64,000 bases of DNA from Planococcaceae bacterium Storch 2/2-2 (GCA_009740415.1 WOYE01000009.1:1054001-1118000), one strand, 5' to 3'. Shown: positions 19,243-27,904, numbered from the stretch's first letter. Numbers and translations: made by a program. Notes: generated by a model not told the origin, from the sequence alone.

Positions 19243-19821
19243 CTATTCTTTCGTTTCACGCACGAGTTGTACGTGTTCGTTATAACAAGCGAGGGAATCC
19301 GGGTGGACTTGCGCACGTTTTTCTAATAAAAATCGAACCGTATGTCGAACGGATTCGAGCATCCCTTTTTCCAATGTCGCTGTTTGCGCATATTGGCGAA
19401 GCGTATCCGCTCCAGGGAACGTTCTTCCTTCTTCGACGAGGTCTGCGATGTAAATGACTTTTTCAAGTGACGTCATGTTTGCACGTCCCGTCGTATGATA
19501 TCGGATCGCATCGAGAATGCGTTCATCGTCGATTCCGAACTGTTCACGAGCGATGACCGCTCCTGCCGGGGCGTGCCACAACTCGTGATGGAAATCGAGA
19601 ACGCTCTCATCTTCACCATAATCGATCACGATACGGCGTAATTCCTCACGATCCATAAACTTTGCGACGTCGTGCAACAACGCCGCTTTTTTCGCTCGTT
19701 TCACTGAAATGCCGTGACGATCGGCGAGACGTTCTGCCATGTCGACGACGCGTAATACGTGTTCGTATCGTTTTTCTGGCAAACGTTTTTTCACTTCACT
19801 TTTCATTTGGCGCCATTCCAT
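19243..19821 (-). CDS. yqeK: HD-domain hydrolase YqeK (bis(5'-nucleosyl)-tetraphosphatase, symmetrical)
   Basis: YqeK-type HD proteins hydrolyse diadenosine tetraphosphate to two ADP. The 192 residues contain YEHVLRVVDMAERLA (first metal histidine), LLHDVAKFMD (HD pair) and the downstream ELWHAPAGAVIA and RYHTTG histidines, followed by EKVIYIADLVEEGR. The ATG at 19821 has GGAGAG at good spacing and overlaps the end of nadD by 26 bases. Confidence 0.92.
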   Translation of the reverse strand: MEWRQMKSEVKKRLPEKRYEHVLRVVDMAERLADRHGISVKRAKKAALLHDVAKFMDREELRRIVIDYGEDESVLDFHHELWHAPAGAVIAREQFGIDDERILDAIRYHTTGRANMTSLEKVIYIADLVEEGRTFPGADTLRQYAQTATLEKGMLESVRHTVRFLLEKRAQVHPDSLACYNEHVQLVRETKE

Positions 19822-20383
19822 ACAATCTCTCCTCTTCCATATATCGTTTCACTGCTGGCGGTACGAGTCCATCGATCGACTGTCCTTCTCGAATACGCGC
19901 TCGAATGAGCGACGACGATACGTCGAAAGGTGGAACGGTCACTCGTTCGATCGGATACGACGTCTTCGAGGCGTATCCGGGACGGTCGACACCGACAAAT
20001 GTGACGAGTTCGACTAACTGATCGATCGCATACCACGTATGGAGCGTGTCGATCATGTCGCCTCCGATGATGAAATAGTAGTCGTTCGGGCAATCGACGA
20101 CGAGTTGTTTCATCGTGTCGTACGTGTACGACGTCCCTCTTTTTTTCAACTCGTAATCGAACGCTCGAAACGTCGGTTCGCCTTCGGTCGCCAACTCCAC
20201 CATACGCAATCGCTTCGCGGCGTCGATCGTTTCATCAGACGCTTTATGCGGTGCGATATACGTCGGCATGAACCATACTTCATCGAGTGCTAATGCTCGT
20301 TGGACGACGCGTGCGACGTTGACATGACCGTTATGAGGCGGATTGAATGTGCCGCCGAACAAGCCGATTTTTTTACGTGTCAT
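19796..20383 (-). CDS. nadD: Nicotinate-nucleotide adenylyltransferase
   Basis: NadD converts nicotinate mononucleotide and ATP to deamido-NAD in NAD synthesis. The 195 residues have the nucleotidyltransferase motif GGTFNPPHNGH (about 10-20) and the C-terminal SSSLIRARIREGQSIDGLVP motif. A modest AGGG ribosome site precedes the ATG. The yhbY-nadD-yqeK-rsfS order is conserved among Bacillota. Confidence 0.97.
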   Translation of the reverse strand: MTRKKIGLFGGTFNPPHNGHVNVARVVQRALALDEVWFMPTYIAPHKASDETIDAAKRLRMVELATEGEPTFRAFDYELKKRGTSYTYDTMKQLVVDCPNDYYFIIGGDMIDTLHTWYAIDQLVELVTFVGVDRPGYASKTSYPIERVTVPPFDVSSSLIRARIREGQSIDGLVPPAVKRYMEEERLYGMAPNEK

Positions 20384-20395
20384 CGCAATCCCTAC

Positions 20396-20680
20396 TTACG
20401 GCAACTGAATCGTCGGGTTTTTACTCGACGGTTTGTATAAAATGAAGACGTTTCCGATTTGTTGAACGATGTGAATGCCTCGCACTTTCAATGTTTCTTC
20501 AATCGCTTCTTTCGGCTCTCCACAGTTTTGAAGCATGTTCACTTTAATAAGTTCACGCGCTTCAAGCGCTTCGTCAATTTGTTCAAGTACGGGCTCAATG
20601 CCGTTTTTCCCAATTTGTAAAATCGGTTGTAAATGATGTGCTTCGCTTCGTAAAAATCGTTTCTGTTTTCCTGTTAACAT
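20396..20680 (-). CDS. yhbY: Ribosome assembly RNA-binding protein YhbY (CRM domain)
   Basis: YhbY (B. subtilis YqeI) is a single CRM-domain protein associated with pre-50S ribosomes. The 94 residues begin MLTGKQKRFLRSEAHHLQPI, followed by QIGKNGIEP and the GxxG-type region, with LIKVNMLQNC and the QIGNVFILYK strand. The ATG at 20680 has a strong TAGGAGG ribosome site and overlaps the last codons of aroE by 7 bases; the longer upstream frame is unsupported. Confidence 0.94.
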   Translation of the reverse strand: MLTGKQKRFLRSEAHHLQPILQIGKNGIEPVLEQIDEALEARELIKVNMLQNCGEPKEAIEETLKVRGIHIVQQIGNVFILYKPSSKNPTIQLP

Positions 20681-21507
20681 GTCGTTCCTCCTAATTCGTC
20701 TGTAAGACGTTGAATCATTGATTTTGTATCCGGACGAATCCCCGTCCATTTTTCGAACGACTCCGCTCCTTGATGAACGAACATTCCAAGTCCGTTCAAC
20801 GTGCGTGCGCCTGCTCGTTTCGCTTGGCGTAAAAATTCCGTTTCAAGCGGATTGTAAATAATATCAGCGACGATCGCTCCTTCTTTCACCCGTGTGACCG
20901 GAAGCGGCGTACCTGCTGTCGCAAAATTCATACCGACTGACGTCGTCTGGACGACGACATCGAACGTATCGAACTGTCGCTCGGCTTCTTCCAGCGTGCA
21001 ACTTTTTGCACCATCACCGAGCGCTCGTGCGAGTGCGTCCGCTCGTTCCACTGAACGATTCGCGACCGTCAATGAAGCATACCCTTCTTGTTGCATCGCA
21101 AAAGCGATCCCTTTCGCTGCACCGCCCGCCCCGATCAATAAAACGTTCCCTTTTTCATGTTCTGGATACGCTTCTTGAAGCGAACGGACGAAGCCGATGC
21201 CGTCTGTATTGTAGCCGACGTACGCACCGTCTTCGATGACAACCGTGTTGACCGCTTGCATCCGATGGGCGAGTGGGTCGATCCGGTCGAGCAACGGCAC
21301 GATCGCCTCTTTATGAGGGACCGTCACGTTCCAACCGGATGCGCCGAGACGTTTCATACTTTCAAATCCTTCGTTCAATTCACCTTCGCGAATGTGGATC
21401 GGAACGTACGTCGCATCGAGATCGAGTTGTTCGAGCCACGCATCGTGCATACGCGGAGAAGAAGATTGAGCGATCGGATCTCCGATCACTGCATACCATT
21501 TTTTCAT
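20674..21507 (-). CDS. aroE: Shikimate dehydrogenase
   Basis: AroE reduces 3-dehydroshikimate to shikimate with NADPH in aromatic amino acid synthesis. The 277 residues show the substrate loop SSSPRMHDAWL (about 15-25), NVTVPHKEAIV with the catalytic lysine (about 62-72), NTDGIGF, the Rossmann loop GAGGAAKGIAFAM and the C-terminal GLGMFVHQGAESFE. It lies between yqeH and yhbY, overlapping the latter, as in B. subtilis. Confidence 0.97.
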   Translation of the reverse strand: MKKWYAVIGDPIAQSSSPRMHDAWLEQLDLDATYVPIHIREGELNEGFESMKRLGASGWNVTVPHKEAIVPLLDRIDPLAHRMQAVNTVVIEDGAYVGYNTDGIGFVRSLQEAYPEHEKGNVLLIGAGGAAKGIAFAMQQEGYASLTVANRSVERADALARALGDGAKSCTLEEAERQFDTFDVVVQTTSVGMNFATAGTPLPVTRVKEGAIVADIIYNPLETEFLRQAKRAGARTLNGLGMFVHQGAESFEKWTGIRPDTKSMIQRLTDELGGTTC

Positions 21508-21522
21508 GACACTGTCTCCTTT

Positions 21523-22623
21523 CTAAATGATTGAAGAACGCAACATGACAGAGATGCCTTTCGGTACGTGTACCGCAACGACGACACCTGGCTCTTGGAC
21601 GTGAATCCAACCGAGTCCTGAAATGACGATGTCGACCGGCTCATCTTTAACCGACCATTCATGACGCGTCCATTCGTTAAACCCTTCCGGTAAATCACCC
21701 GTCGGAGGCGCCAATAAGCCACCTTTATGGTTTTCATACAGCTCATCTGCTTTTTCAAGTTTCGTCCGGTGCAGTTCGATCCGGTTGGAAGCGTAAAATG
21801 TAAACGCCGTTCGATGACCTTGCAAATAGTCAAATCGAGCCATTCCACCGATGAAAATCGTCTGTTCCGGATTCAATTGATACACTTTCGGCTTCAATTC
21901 TTTTTTCGGTAAAACGAGGTTCAAATCTTTCGCTTCCAATTTGTGCACCATTTGGTGATCGTTCATAATCCCTGGCGTATCGATCAAGTGGCGCCCGTCA
22001 TCGAGTGGAATTTCAACGAGTCCGAGCGTCGTACCTGGGAAGTGAGACGTCGTAATGACGTGTCCGACACCTGTCGCGTTTTGAATGACACGGTTAATGA
22101 AGGTCGACTTTCCGACGTTCGTACTTCCGACGACGAACACATCTTTTCCGTTACGGTATTTGTCGATGAGTGCCATCGTCTCTTCGACTCCTTCGCCCGT
22201 CTCTGCTGAAATGAGCGATACGTCGACCGGTTGCAACCCGAGCGCGCGGCTCTCTTTTTTCATCCAATGGACGAGACGGTTGCGACGAACTGCTTTCGGC
22301 AAGACGTCGACTTTGTTTCCGACGAGTAAAATCGGTTTTTTTCCTGCAAATCGTGGCAATCCGTTGATCCAACTTCCGTTGAAATCGAACACGTCAACGA
22401 CCATGACGAGCAGCCCGTCGCGTGTACTAATGTCGTTTAAAATTGCTAAAAAATCGTCGCTCGTTAACGAAACCGGTGCGATTTCATTGTAGTTTCGTAA
22501 ACGGAAACAACGTTGACAAATGACATCTTCACGTTCCAATGAAGACGGTGGTGCGTATCCTTCTTTGTTGCGATCTTCGGTTTGGATTTCGACTCCACAA
22601 CCGATACAAATTAATTGTTCCAT
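21523..22623 (-). CDS. yqeH: Ribosome biogenesis GTPase YqeH (circularly permuted)
   Basis: YqeH is needed for 30S subunit assembly. The 366 residues have an N-terminal zinc finger (CIGCGVEI and CQRC, about 6-39), then GTPase motifs in permuted order: G4 NKVD (about 103-106), G5 SAETGEG, G1 GSTNVGKS (about 166-173) and G3 DTPGIMND, followed by a C-terminal RNA-binding region. Overlap with the 3' end of yqeG by 13 bases implies coupling. Confidence 0.96.
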   Translation of the reverse strand: MEQLICIGCGVEIQTEDRNKEGYAPPSSLEREDVICQRCFRLRNYNEIAPVSLTSDDFLAILNDISTRDGLLVMVVDVFDFNGSWINGLPRFAGKKPILLVGNKVDVLPKAVRRNRLVHWMKKESRALGLQPVDVSLISAETGEGVEETMALIDKYRNGKDVFVVGSTNVGKSTFINRVIQNATGVGHVITTSHFPGTTLGLVEIPLDDGRHLIDTPGIMNDHQMVHKLEAKDLNLVLPKKELKPKVYQLNPEQTIFIGGMARFDYLQGHRTAFTFYASNRIELHRTKLEKADELYENHKGGLLAPPTGDLPEGFNEWTRHEWSVKDEPVDIVISGLGWIHVQEPGVVVAVHVPKGISVMLRSSII

Positions 22624-23141
22624 AATTCACCTTCCTGTACGCGTAATCCGCGTTTTTGTAACGTATTCATAATTTTCGATTCGACGAATCGGTTAAACTT
22701 CGTCGCTTTCGCATCGCTTTGGACGACTGGTAAAACGAGAACGACCGGCACGCCGGCGCGGTTCGCACCGAGCACGTCCGTCATCAACTGGTCCCCGATC
22801 ATCACGACTTCATCGCGCGTCACACCGAGACGGCGCATTCCTTCTACAAAAGCACCTTTCAACGGTTTGTTCGCACGGGCGATGTACGGCAAACCGAGCG
22901 GTTCACAAAATGTCCGGACACGCTCTTCGTTATTGTTCGACATGACGAGCACATCGATGTTTGCACGTTGCAACGAACGGATCCAGTCGATCACTTCGTC
23001 CGTCGCATGCGCTCGGTTCCATTCAATTAACGTATTGTCTAAATCCGTCATGACGGCGCGGATTCCTTTTTTTTGCAATGCTTCAGGTGTTACGCAAAAA
23101 GCCGATGGGACATATGCTACCGGCTCAAATCGCTTCAACAA
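22611..23141 (-). CDS. yqeG: HAD-family phosphatase YqeG
   Basis: YqeG belongs to the HAD IIIA subfamily; it lies beside the assembly GTPase YqeH in most Bacillota, and its physiological substrate is unsettled. The 176 residues show the HAD motifs MTDLDNTLIEWN (about 31-42), VMSNNNEERV and VMIGDQLMTDVLGANRAG. The start is TTG at 23141, nine bases from GAGGAG; no in-frame ATG is better placed. It begins the yqeG-yqeM operon, but no clear promoter is seen in the 149 bases before it. Confidence 0.92.
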   Translation of the reverse strand: MLKRFEPVAYVPSAFCVTPEALQKKGIRAVMTDLDNTLIEWNRAHATDEVIDWIRSLQRANIDVLVMSNNNEERVRTFCEPLGLPYIARANKPLKGAFVEGMRRLGVTRDEVVMIGDQLMTDVLGANRAGVPVVLVLPVVQSDAKATKFNRFVESKIMNTLQKRGLRVQEGELWNN

Positions 23142-23290
23142 TTCGAGTCACTCCTCTTCATTCGCAACGAGAAAAGACGTTTCCGCTCGGTACTCAATAC
23201 CCGTTATGGAAACGCCCTCCGTATTTGCTCCGACGCTCAATTCGAACGTCTCTCTTTTGCGTTCGATACGTCTAGTTTACCATGAATCGA

Positions 23291-23983
23291 CTACAGTTTC
23301 GACAATACGTGTAAAACGATTTCTGTCGAATGTTTGGCAGCGAGTGGTAAAAACTCATCGAAGCTAATGTTTGACTGCACGCCTGCGATATCCGATAACG
23401 CACGGATGACGACGAACGGCACGTCAAATTGATGACAAACTTGTGCAACGGCTGCCGCTTCCATTTCAGAGGCGATCATCTCTGGAAATTGAGAACGGAC
23501 GAGCGCGACACGTTCCGGGTCGCTCATGAAGACGTCGCCTGAAGCGATCAATCCGACTGCATACGGATGTTTTCCGATCGCATCGACTGCTTCTTTCGCG
23601 ACGTCGATCAACCGTTCATCCGACGCGTAACGAGCAGGCATTTGTGGCACTTGACCGAGGTCGTATCCGAAAACGGTCGCGTCGACGTCGTGGTGCAACA
23701 CGTCGTCTGAAATGACGACCGTTCCGACCGTTAACCCTTCGCCGAACCCGCCAGCTGATCCTGTATTTAAAACGACGTCTGGCTGAAATTCATTCAATAA
23801 AAGCGTCGTCGCTAACGCTGCATTCACTTTTCCGATACCGCTTTTGACGAGAACAACGTCCGTTCCGTCGATCGTTCCTTCGATTAACTCGCATCCTGCG
23901 ATCACTTTCGCCGTTGGTTGTTCGAGCATGTCGCGAAGAAGTTCGACTTCTTGCTCCATCGCTCCGATAATTCCTACTTTCAT
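23291..23983 (-). CDS. mtnN: 5'-methylthioadenosine/S-adenosylhomocysteine nucleosidase
   Basis: MtnN removes adenine from methylthioadenosine and S-adenosylhomocysteine, clearing SAM by-products. The 230 residues start MKVGIIGAMEQEVELL with the catalytic glutamate at about 12, followed by NTGSAGGFG, ASGDVFM, SEMEAAAVAQVC and the RALSDIAG motif with the catalytic aspartate. In B. subtilis mtnN is followed by cysteine-synthesis genes mccAB; here it is followed by yqeG. Confidence 0.97.
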   Translation of the reverse strand: MKVGIIGAMEQEVELLRDMLEQPTAKVIAGCELIEGTIDGTDVVLVKSGIGKVNAALATTLLLNEFQPDVVLNTGSAGGFGEGLTVGTVVISDDVLHHDVDATVFGYDLGQVPQMPARYASDERLIDVAKEAVDAIGKHPYAVGLIASGDVFMSDPERVALVRSQFPEMIASEMEAAAVAQVCHQFDVPFVVIRALSDIAGVQSNISFDEFLPLAAKHSTEIVLHVLSKL

Positions 23984-23995
23984 CGTATCCCTCCG

Positions 23996-24655
23996 TTAAT
24001 AATCGAACTGCAACGTGCGTAACGTTTCGACTTTCGTCGGCTTCCATCCCGCACCGTCGATCCATTCAATGTACACTTGATACTTTTCTTGTTCGTCATG
24101 CGTCGACACGATGCCGATCGCATGCGAATTGCTACCGCCATTTTTCACTTTCCAATAAATGAGCGACTGTTCATCGTGTCCGACCGCGCTCGCGATCGCA
24201 CGCTTTTTCTCTTTCCAATCGTCCGAATAACCGTCATACATCGAGACGTGTGGTCCTCGTTGTACCGTTCCGATCGGTTCCCAGTTCGGGTCCTCGATCG
24301 TTTCAGCAATGATGCTCGTCGGGTCGTCGTTCGTTTCAATGACGACTTCTTCTTCCGGTTTCGCTTCTTCCGCGCGTTCGACCGATTCATTCGGCTGTTC
24401 GTCCACTGCCGGTCGTTCTTCTACTCGCCGTTCTTCATCGGCCGGCTCTTCGTCTTCTTCTTCATCCGAATCGATGACGTCAACAGGCGCCTCTGCGATC
24501 GGGCGTTCATGCGGCGTTTTCGGTTCGAGCTCTACCGTCATAATGTAATAGGCGGCGAGAAGTACGAGAACGGTAACGACCGCAATGAGTCGATTCAGTC
24601 GGCGATCGGGCGACGTTTTTTTACGATGACGCGCTGCGCGTGATGGTCGTTCCAT
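23996..24655 (-). CDS. yrrS: YrrS-like membrane-anchored protein (DUF1510)
   Basis: A single-pass membrane protein of unknown function, assigned by position (between greA and mtnN as in B. subtilis) and architecture. The 219 residues have a basic N-terminus (about 1-22), one membrane helix (about 24-41), a long acidic, proline- and glutamate-rich linker (about 45-115), and a C-terminal extracellular domain with WEPIGTVQRGPHVSMYD and YIEWIDGAGWKP. The ATG at 24655 has AGAGGTGG at close spacing and is preferred to an upstream GTG. Confidence 0.78.
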   Translation of the reverse strand: MERPSRAARHRKKTSPDRRLNRLIAVVTVLVLLAAYYIMTVELEPKTPHERPIAEAPVDVIDSDEEEDEEPADEERRVEERPAVDEQPNESVERAEEAKPEEEVVIETNDDPTSIIAETIEDPNWEPIGTVQRGPHVSMYDGYSDDWKEKKRAIASAVGHDEQSLIYWKVKNGGSNSHAIGIVSTHDEQEKYQVYIEWIDGAGWKPTKVETLRTLQFDY

Positions 24656-24674
24656 GCGGTCCACCTCTTTCTTC

Positions 24675-25151
24675 TTATTCGACGTTTACGATGACGACTT
24701 GCATTTCGCCGCCTGGTGTTTGGATCGTTACTTCTTCCCCTTTTTTACGTCCGATTAACGCTTTCGCGATCGGTGAGTCGTTTGAAATACGTCCTTCTAA
24801 CGGATCGGCTTCTGCTGATCCGACGATCGTGTACGTTTCTTCATCTTCGTCTGGAAGTTCTTTAAACGTCACTGTTTTTCCGAGGCCGACTTCACCTGTA
24901 TTCAACGCGTCTTCTGTAATGATTTCGGCGTTGCGGATCATCGATTCGAGTGATGAAATTTTACCTTCAACGAATGCTTGGTCTTCTTTCGCTGAATCGT
25001 ACTCCGAGTTTTCCGATAAGTCCCCGTAGCTGCGCGCGATTTTAATACGTTCGACGACTTCTTTACGTTTCACCGTTTTTAAATATTCTAATTCTTCTTC
25101 TAATTTCACTAAACCTTCTTCAGTCATTGGATATTTTTTCTCTACTACCAT
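24675..25151 (-). CDS. greA: Transcription elongation factor GreA
   Basis: GreA stimulates transcript cleavage by backtracked RNA polymerase. The 158 residues have the N-terminal coiled coil (about 8-75, with the acidic tip [18 protein letters not shown]) and the C-terminal FKBP-like domain ([19 protein letters not shown] and the closing QVVIVNVE). The ATG at 25151 is preferred to a TTG two codons upstream because GGGGG is well spaced. It has its own promoter and a terminator-like hairpin in its leader. Confidence 0.96.
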   Translation of the reverse strand: MVVEKKYPMTEEGLVKLEEELEYLKTVKRKEVVERIKIARSYGDLSENSEYDSAKEDQAFVEGKISSLESMIRNAEIITEDALNTGEVGLGKTVTFKELPDEDEETYTIVGSAEADPLEGRISNDSPIAKALIGRKKGEEVTIQTPGGEMQVVIVNVE

Positions 25152-25177
25152 TGTCAATTCCCCCTGTTAATGTTCAT

Positions 25178-25226
25178 AAAAACACTATGCCGCTCCTTTT
25201 GAAAAAAGAGGAAACGACATAGTGTT
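25178..25226 (-). terminator. Terminator-like hairpin in the greA leader
   Basis: On the minus strand AACACTATG pairs with CATAGTGTT, enclosing an inner hairpin (CTCTTTT/AAAAGGAG type), and the outer arm runs into TTTTT. It lies between the predicted greA start site (about 25243) and the greA ATG (25151), so it may be the yrrM terminator, a greA attenuator, or both. Confidence 0.75.
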
Positions 25227-25249
25227 CTTTCTTATTTTTAAATAAAATC

Positions 25250-25278
25250 ATCATAGTACACTTGCCTATGACAAGCAA
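25250..25278 (-). promoter_or_regulatory. SigA-type promoter upstream of greA
   Basis: TTGCTT (25273-25278) and TATGAT (25250-25255) with a 17-base spacer on the minus strand, in the gap between yrrM and greA. Confidence 0.7.
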
Positions 25279-25309
25279 CTACTACGAGCGGAAAAGTAGT
25301 AAAACGAAC

Positions 25310-25948
25310 CTACTTTTTATCCTTTTTTTGTGCGATTGCGATGCCATCACCGACGTTTAAAAAAGAAACGTCGTACGATTCGTGAGCGATGAGCCAATCG
25401 ACGAACTGCTTCAAATTACGAATCATCGTTCGACGACGTCGTTTAATGTCTTCGAGCGGCGTAAATAGCTCCCCGTGCATGAACATGTTATCGCAATAAA
25501 TGATACCGCCCGGTTGCACGTACGGTTCATACTTCTCGAAAAAGCGTTGGTATTGACCTTTCGCCGCATCGATGAATAACGCATCAAACCGTTCATCTGA
25601 TGACAGCTCGAACTCGAGTGCGTCCGCGTGATGAACCGTAATGCGATCGTTCGCATCACTCCGTTCGATGAACGCACACGCGCGCTCGTACCGCTCGTCG
25701 TCCCGTTCGATCGTCGTAATGTGAACGTCCGGCAACGCCTCCGCTATTTGAAGCGCCGAGTACCCGATTGCACTTCCGATTTCGAGCAACCGCTTCGGCT
25801 TTTGCAACCGGAGTAACGTTTTCAACGTTTCAATACCTTCTACATCCATAATCGGCACGTGAAAGTCACGCGCATACTGTTCCATCTCATCTCGAAGGGG
25901 CGACGCTTGCGGGCGTGCTCGTTCGAGCAATTGTTCCCATGAAGTCAT
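25310..25948 (-). CDS. trmR: O-methyltransferase family 3, YrrM (probable tRNA 5-hydroxyuridine methyltransferase TrmR)
   Basis: YrrM/TrmR-type enzymes methylate 5-hydroxyuridine at tRNA position 34 in B. subtilis. The 212 residues have the family-3 SAM motif LLEIGSAIGYSALQIAEAL (about 54-72), the ERDDERYERA segment, FDALFIDAAKGQY and IIYCDNMFMHG. The ATG at 25948 has AGGAGGAAGC and is inside the end of mltG by no more than a few bases of spacing; the longer upstream frame overlaps mltG and is rejected. Substrate assignment rests on orthology. Confidence 0.85.
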   Translation of the reverse strand: MTSWEQLLERARPQASPLRDEMEQYARDFHVPIMDVEGIETLKTLLRLQKPKRLLEIGSAIGYSALQIAEALPDVHITTIERDDERYERACAFIERSDANDRITVHHADALEFELSSDERFDALFIDAAKGQYQRFFEKYEPYVQPGGIIYCDNMFMHGELFTPLEDIKRRRRTMIRNLKQFVDWLIAHESYDVSFLNVGDGIAIAQKKDKK

Positions 25949-25958
25949 TCGCTTCCTC

Positions 25959-27098
25959 CTATTCTTCGTCTTCGTACTGCGGTGCGATATATTCCGCTTC
26001 ATTTTGTAAATGTTCATCATACGTATGTGCGAAATGGTTGTTTCCGTCTTTATCCGCTAAGAAGTACAAGTAATTCGTCTCCGCTGGATAGACGCTCGCT
26101 TCGATCGATGACGCACCTGGTGCGGCGATCGGTCCTGGCGGTAACCCTTTGTTCAAATACGTATTGTACGGATCTTCGACTTCTAAATCTTTATACAAGA
26201 CGCGGTCTTTATGTTTACCGAGCGAGTATAAAACGGTCGGGTCCGTTTGAAGCGGCATATCTTCTGCAATCCGGTTGTAGAAGACGCTCGCGATCGTTTC
26301 GCGGTCCGTCGTTGCTGTCGCTTCTTTTTCGAGAAGTGATGCGAACGTTAACAATTCATGAACGCTACGGCCTGACTCGTTCCAGTCCGCTAAATACGCC
26401 GCTAAATTGTCCGCCATCGCCGCAAGCATGACGTCGACCATCTCTTCGATCGGCGGGTTCTCTTCATAAAACGGATACGTCGCTGGGAATAAATAACCTT
26501 CTAACGGCGTTTTAATATCTTCCGCTAATACGTCATCCGTAATGAGCGACGGATATTTTTCTTGTAGCGTTTTAATCGTTTTCGGGTCATTGACGTACCG
26601 CTTGAAATCAGAAGCTTTCCAATCGGTATGTTCTTCGACGATTTCGGCAATTTCGTTAATCGTCAACCCTTCAGGAATCGTCATTTGGAACGTCGGTTCA
26701 CGGTACAATTGTCCCGTTTTCAACGTTTCTAACAATTCGTTCGGTGTCATCGACCGCGTTAAACTGTACGTTCCCGCTTGGAACTCGGATTCGTTATTAA
26801 ATTTCGCATAATATTTAAAAATGCGAGCGCTTTTAATGACGCCTTCGTCTTCTAACGTTTGAGCGATGAGGCTCAAGCCGGATCCGATCGGAATGTCGAC
26901 GACGATCGGCTCATCGTCCTTTTTGTCGTACGGCTTCAATGCACTGCTCACGTAGAAATAGAGGCCACCACCGCCGATTAAGAGAATCGCTGCGAGAACG
27001 AGGGCGACCGTACTTACGATTTTCCTCACTTGTTTTGCCTCTTTCTGCCGAAGCTCCAAATCGACGAGCTCCGACGGTTGATACTGTTGTTTCGACAT
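25959..27098 (-). CDS. mltG: Endolytic murein transglycosylase MltG (YceG-like)
   Basis: MltG cuts nascent glycan strands and may set their length. The 379 residues have a cytoplasmic N-terminus, one membrane helix (about 30-52), and an extracellular YceG domain with LysM-like start (IPIGSGLSLIAQTLEDEGVI), the catalytic glutamate motif ASLLEKEATATTDRETIASVFYNRI and the YNTYLNKGLPPGPIAAPG signature. GAGGTGAC precedes the ATG. It follows yrzB, with a terminator in between. Confidence 0.95.
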   Translation of the reverse strand: MSKQQYQPSELVDLELRQKEAKQVRKIVSTVALVLAAILLIGGGGLYFYVSSALKPYDKKDDEPIVVDIPIGSGLSLIAQTLEDEGVIKSARIFKYYAKFNNESEFQAGTYSLTRSMTPNELLETLKTGQLYREPTFQMTIPEGLTINEIAEIVEEHTDWKASDFKRYVNDPKTIKTLQEKYPSLITDDVLAEDIKTPLEGYLFPATYPFYEENPPIEEMVDVMLAAMADNLAAYLADWNESGRSVHELLTFASLLEKEATATTDRETIASVFYNRIAEDMPLQTDPTVLYSLGKHKDRVLYKDLEVEDPYNTYLNKGLPPGPIAAPGASSIEASVYPAETNYLYFLADKDGNNHFAHTYDEHLQNEAEYIAPQYEDEE

Positions 27099-27118
27099 GT
27101 TGTCACCTCAATTTGCAT

Positions 27119-27145
27119 GGAAAAACGGAACGGTTTTCCGTTCCG
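27119..27145 (-). terminator. Intrinsic terminator after yrzB
   Basis: An eight-pair stem (CGGAACGG/CCGTTCCG, AAAA loop) followed on the minus strand by TTTTT. It ends the alaS-ireB-ruvX-yrzB unit and lies just before mltG. Confidence 0.85.
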
Positions 27146-27179
27146 CCTTTCCGACCGTTCCATTCATTCGATCAGACGA

Positions 27180-27476
27180 TTATTCTTCTTCTTCCTGCTC
27201 GTCGACAAATGCGCCAATCACTTCTTCAACCATGTTCCACTCTTCTTCGGATTCGATCGCGAAAAGCTCGCCACCTTCTCCGTCTGAAGGGTTGAACGCT
27301 GCTGCATAAATTTCAATGCTCTCTTCATCTTCGTCTTCCGCCTCGACCGGGTGGTAAACGACGTATGAGCGATCGTACACTTCCGGTTGTGGTGAATCGA
27401 ATGTCAATACAACTTTACATACGATCTCATTCCCATTTTCATCAACGATTGTCATTACATCTTGTCCGTGGTCCAT
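27180..27476 (-). CDS. yrzB: DUF1292 protein YrzB
   Basis: A 98-residue acidic protein of the DUF1292 family, function unknown. It begins MDHGQDVMTIVDENGNEIVCKVV, continues with a SYVVYHPVEAE strand and ends in an acidic helix (EEEWNMVEEVIGAFVDEQEEEE). It is always found with ruvX and ireB in Bacillota. GAGGTGACGA precedes the ATG, eleven bases past the ruvX stop. Confidence 0.9.
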   Translation of the reverse strand: MDHGQDVMTIVDENGNEIVCKVVLTFDSPQPEVYDRSYVVYHPVEAEDEDEESIEIYAAAFNPSDGEGGELFAIESEEEWNMVEEVIGAFVDEQEEEE

Positions 27477-27487
27477 TTCGTCACCTC

Positions 27488-27904
27488 TTAGTTTTTTGAA
27501 TCGAGGTAGCCTTGTAAAATCATAACGGCTGCCATTTTATCGATTACTTCTTTTCGTTTTTTTCGACTGACGTCCGCGTCGATGAGCATACGCTCTGCGG
27601 CCATCGTCGTTAATCGTTCATCCCAAAGGACGACCGGATGCCCGAATTGTTCCTCGAGCATCGTTTTATATCGTTCGCTCGCTTCGCCACGCGGACCGAC
27701 TGTGTTGTTCATGTTTTTTGGAAAACCGACAACGAATGCGGTTACGTCGTACTGCTTTACGAGTTCGGCAATCCGTTCGAGGCCGAACTGTTCGTTCGCC
27801 TCATCGATCGCGATCGTCTCAATTCCTTGAGCCGTCCAACCGAGTGGATCGCTAATTGCGACGCCGACTGTTTTCGAGCCGACATCAAGTCCCATCGTCC
27901 TCAC
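27488..27904 (-). CDS. ruvX: RuvX/YqgF RNase H-fold protein (YrrK)
   Basis: YqgF-family protein implicated in 16S rRNA 5'-end processing and proposed as a Holliday junction resolvase. The 138 residues show the RNase H-like motifs [20 protein letters not shown] (about 4-23), [15 protein letters not shown] and [16 protein letters not shown]. The start is GTG at 27904, nine bases from GGAGG, giving the family-like MRTMGLD N-terminus and overlapping the ireB stop. Confidence 0.93.
   Translation of the reverse strand: MRTMGLDVGSKTVGVAISDPLGWTAQGIETIAIDEANEQFGLERIAELVKQYDVTAFVVGFPKNMNNTVGPRGEASERYKTMLEEQFGHPVVLWDERLTTMAAERMLIDADVSRKKRKEVIDKMAAVMILQGYLDSKN

Noticed and set aside
22615-23367. Plus-strand open frame of 250 codons
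   Set aside because: Antisense to yqeG and the end of mtnN, with no ribosome site and low-complexity serine/arginine-rich composition.
24077-24643. Plus-strand open frame of 188 codons rich in Phe and Arg
   Set aside because: Antisense to yrrS; the composition simply mirrors the acidic linker of YrrS.
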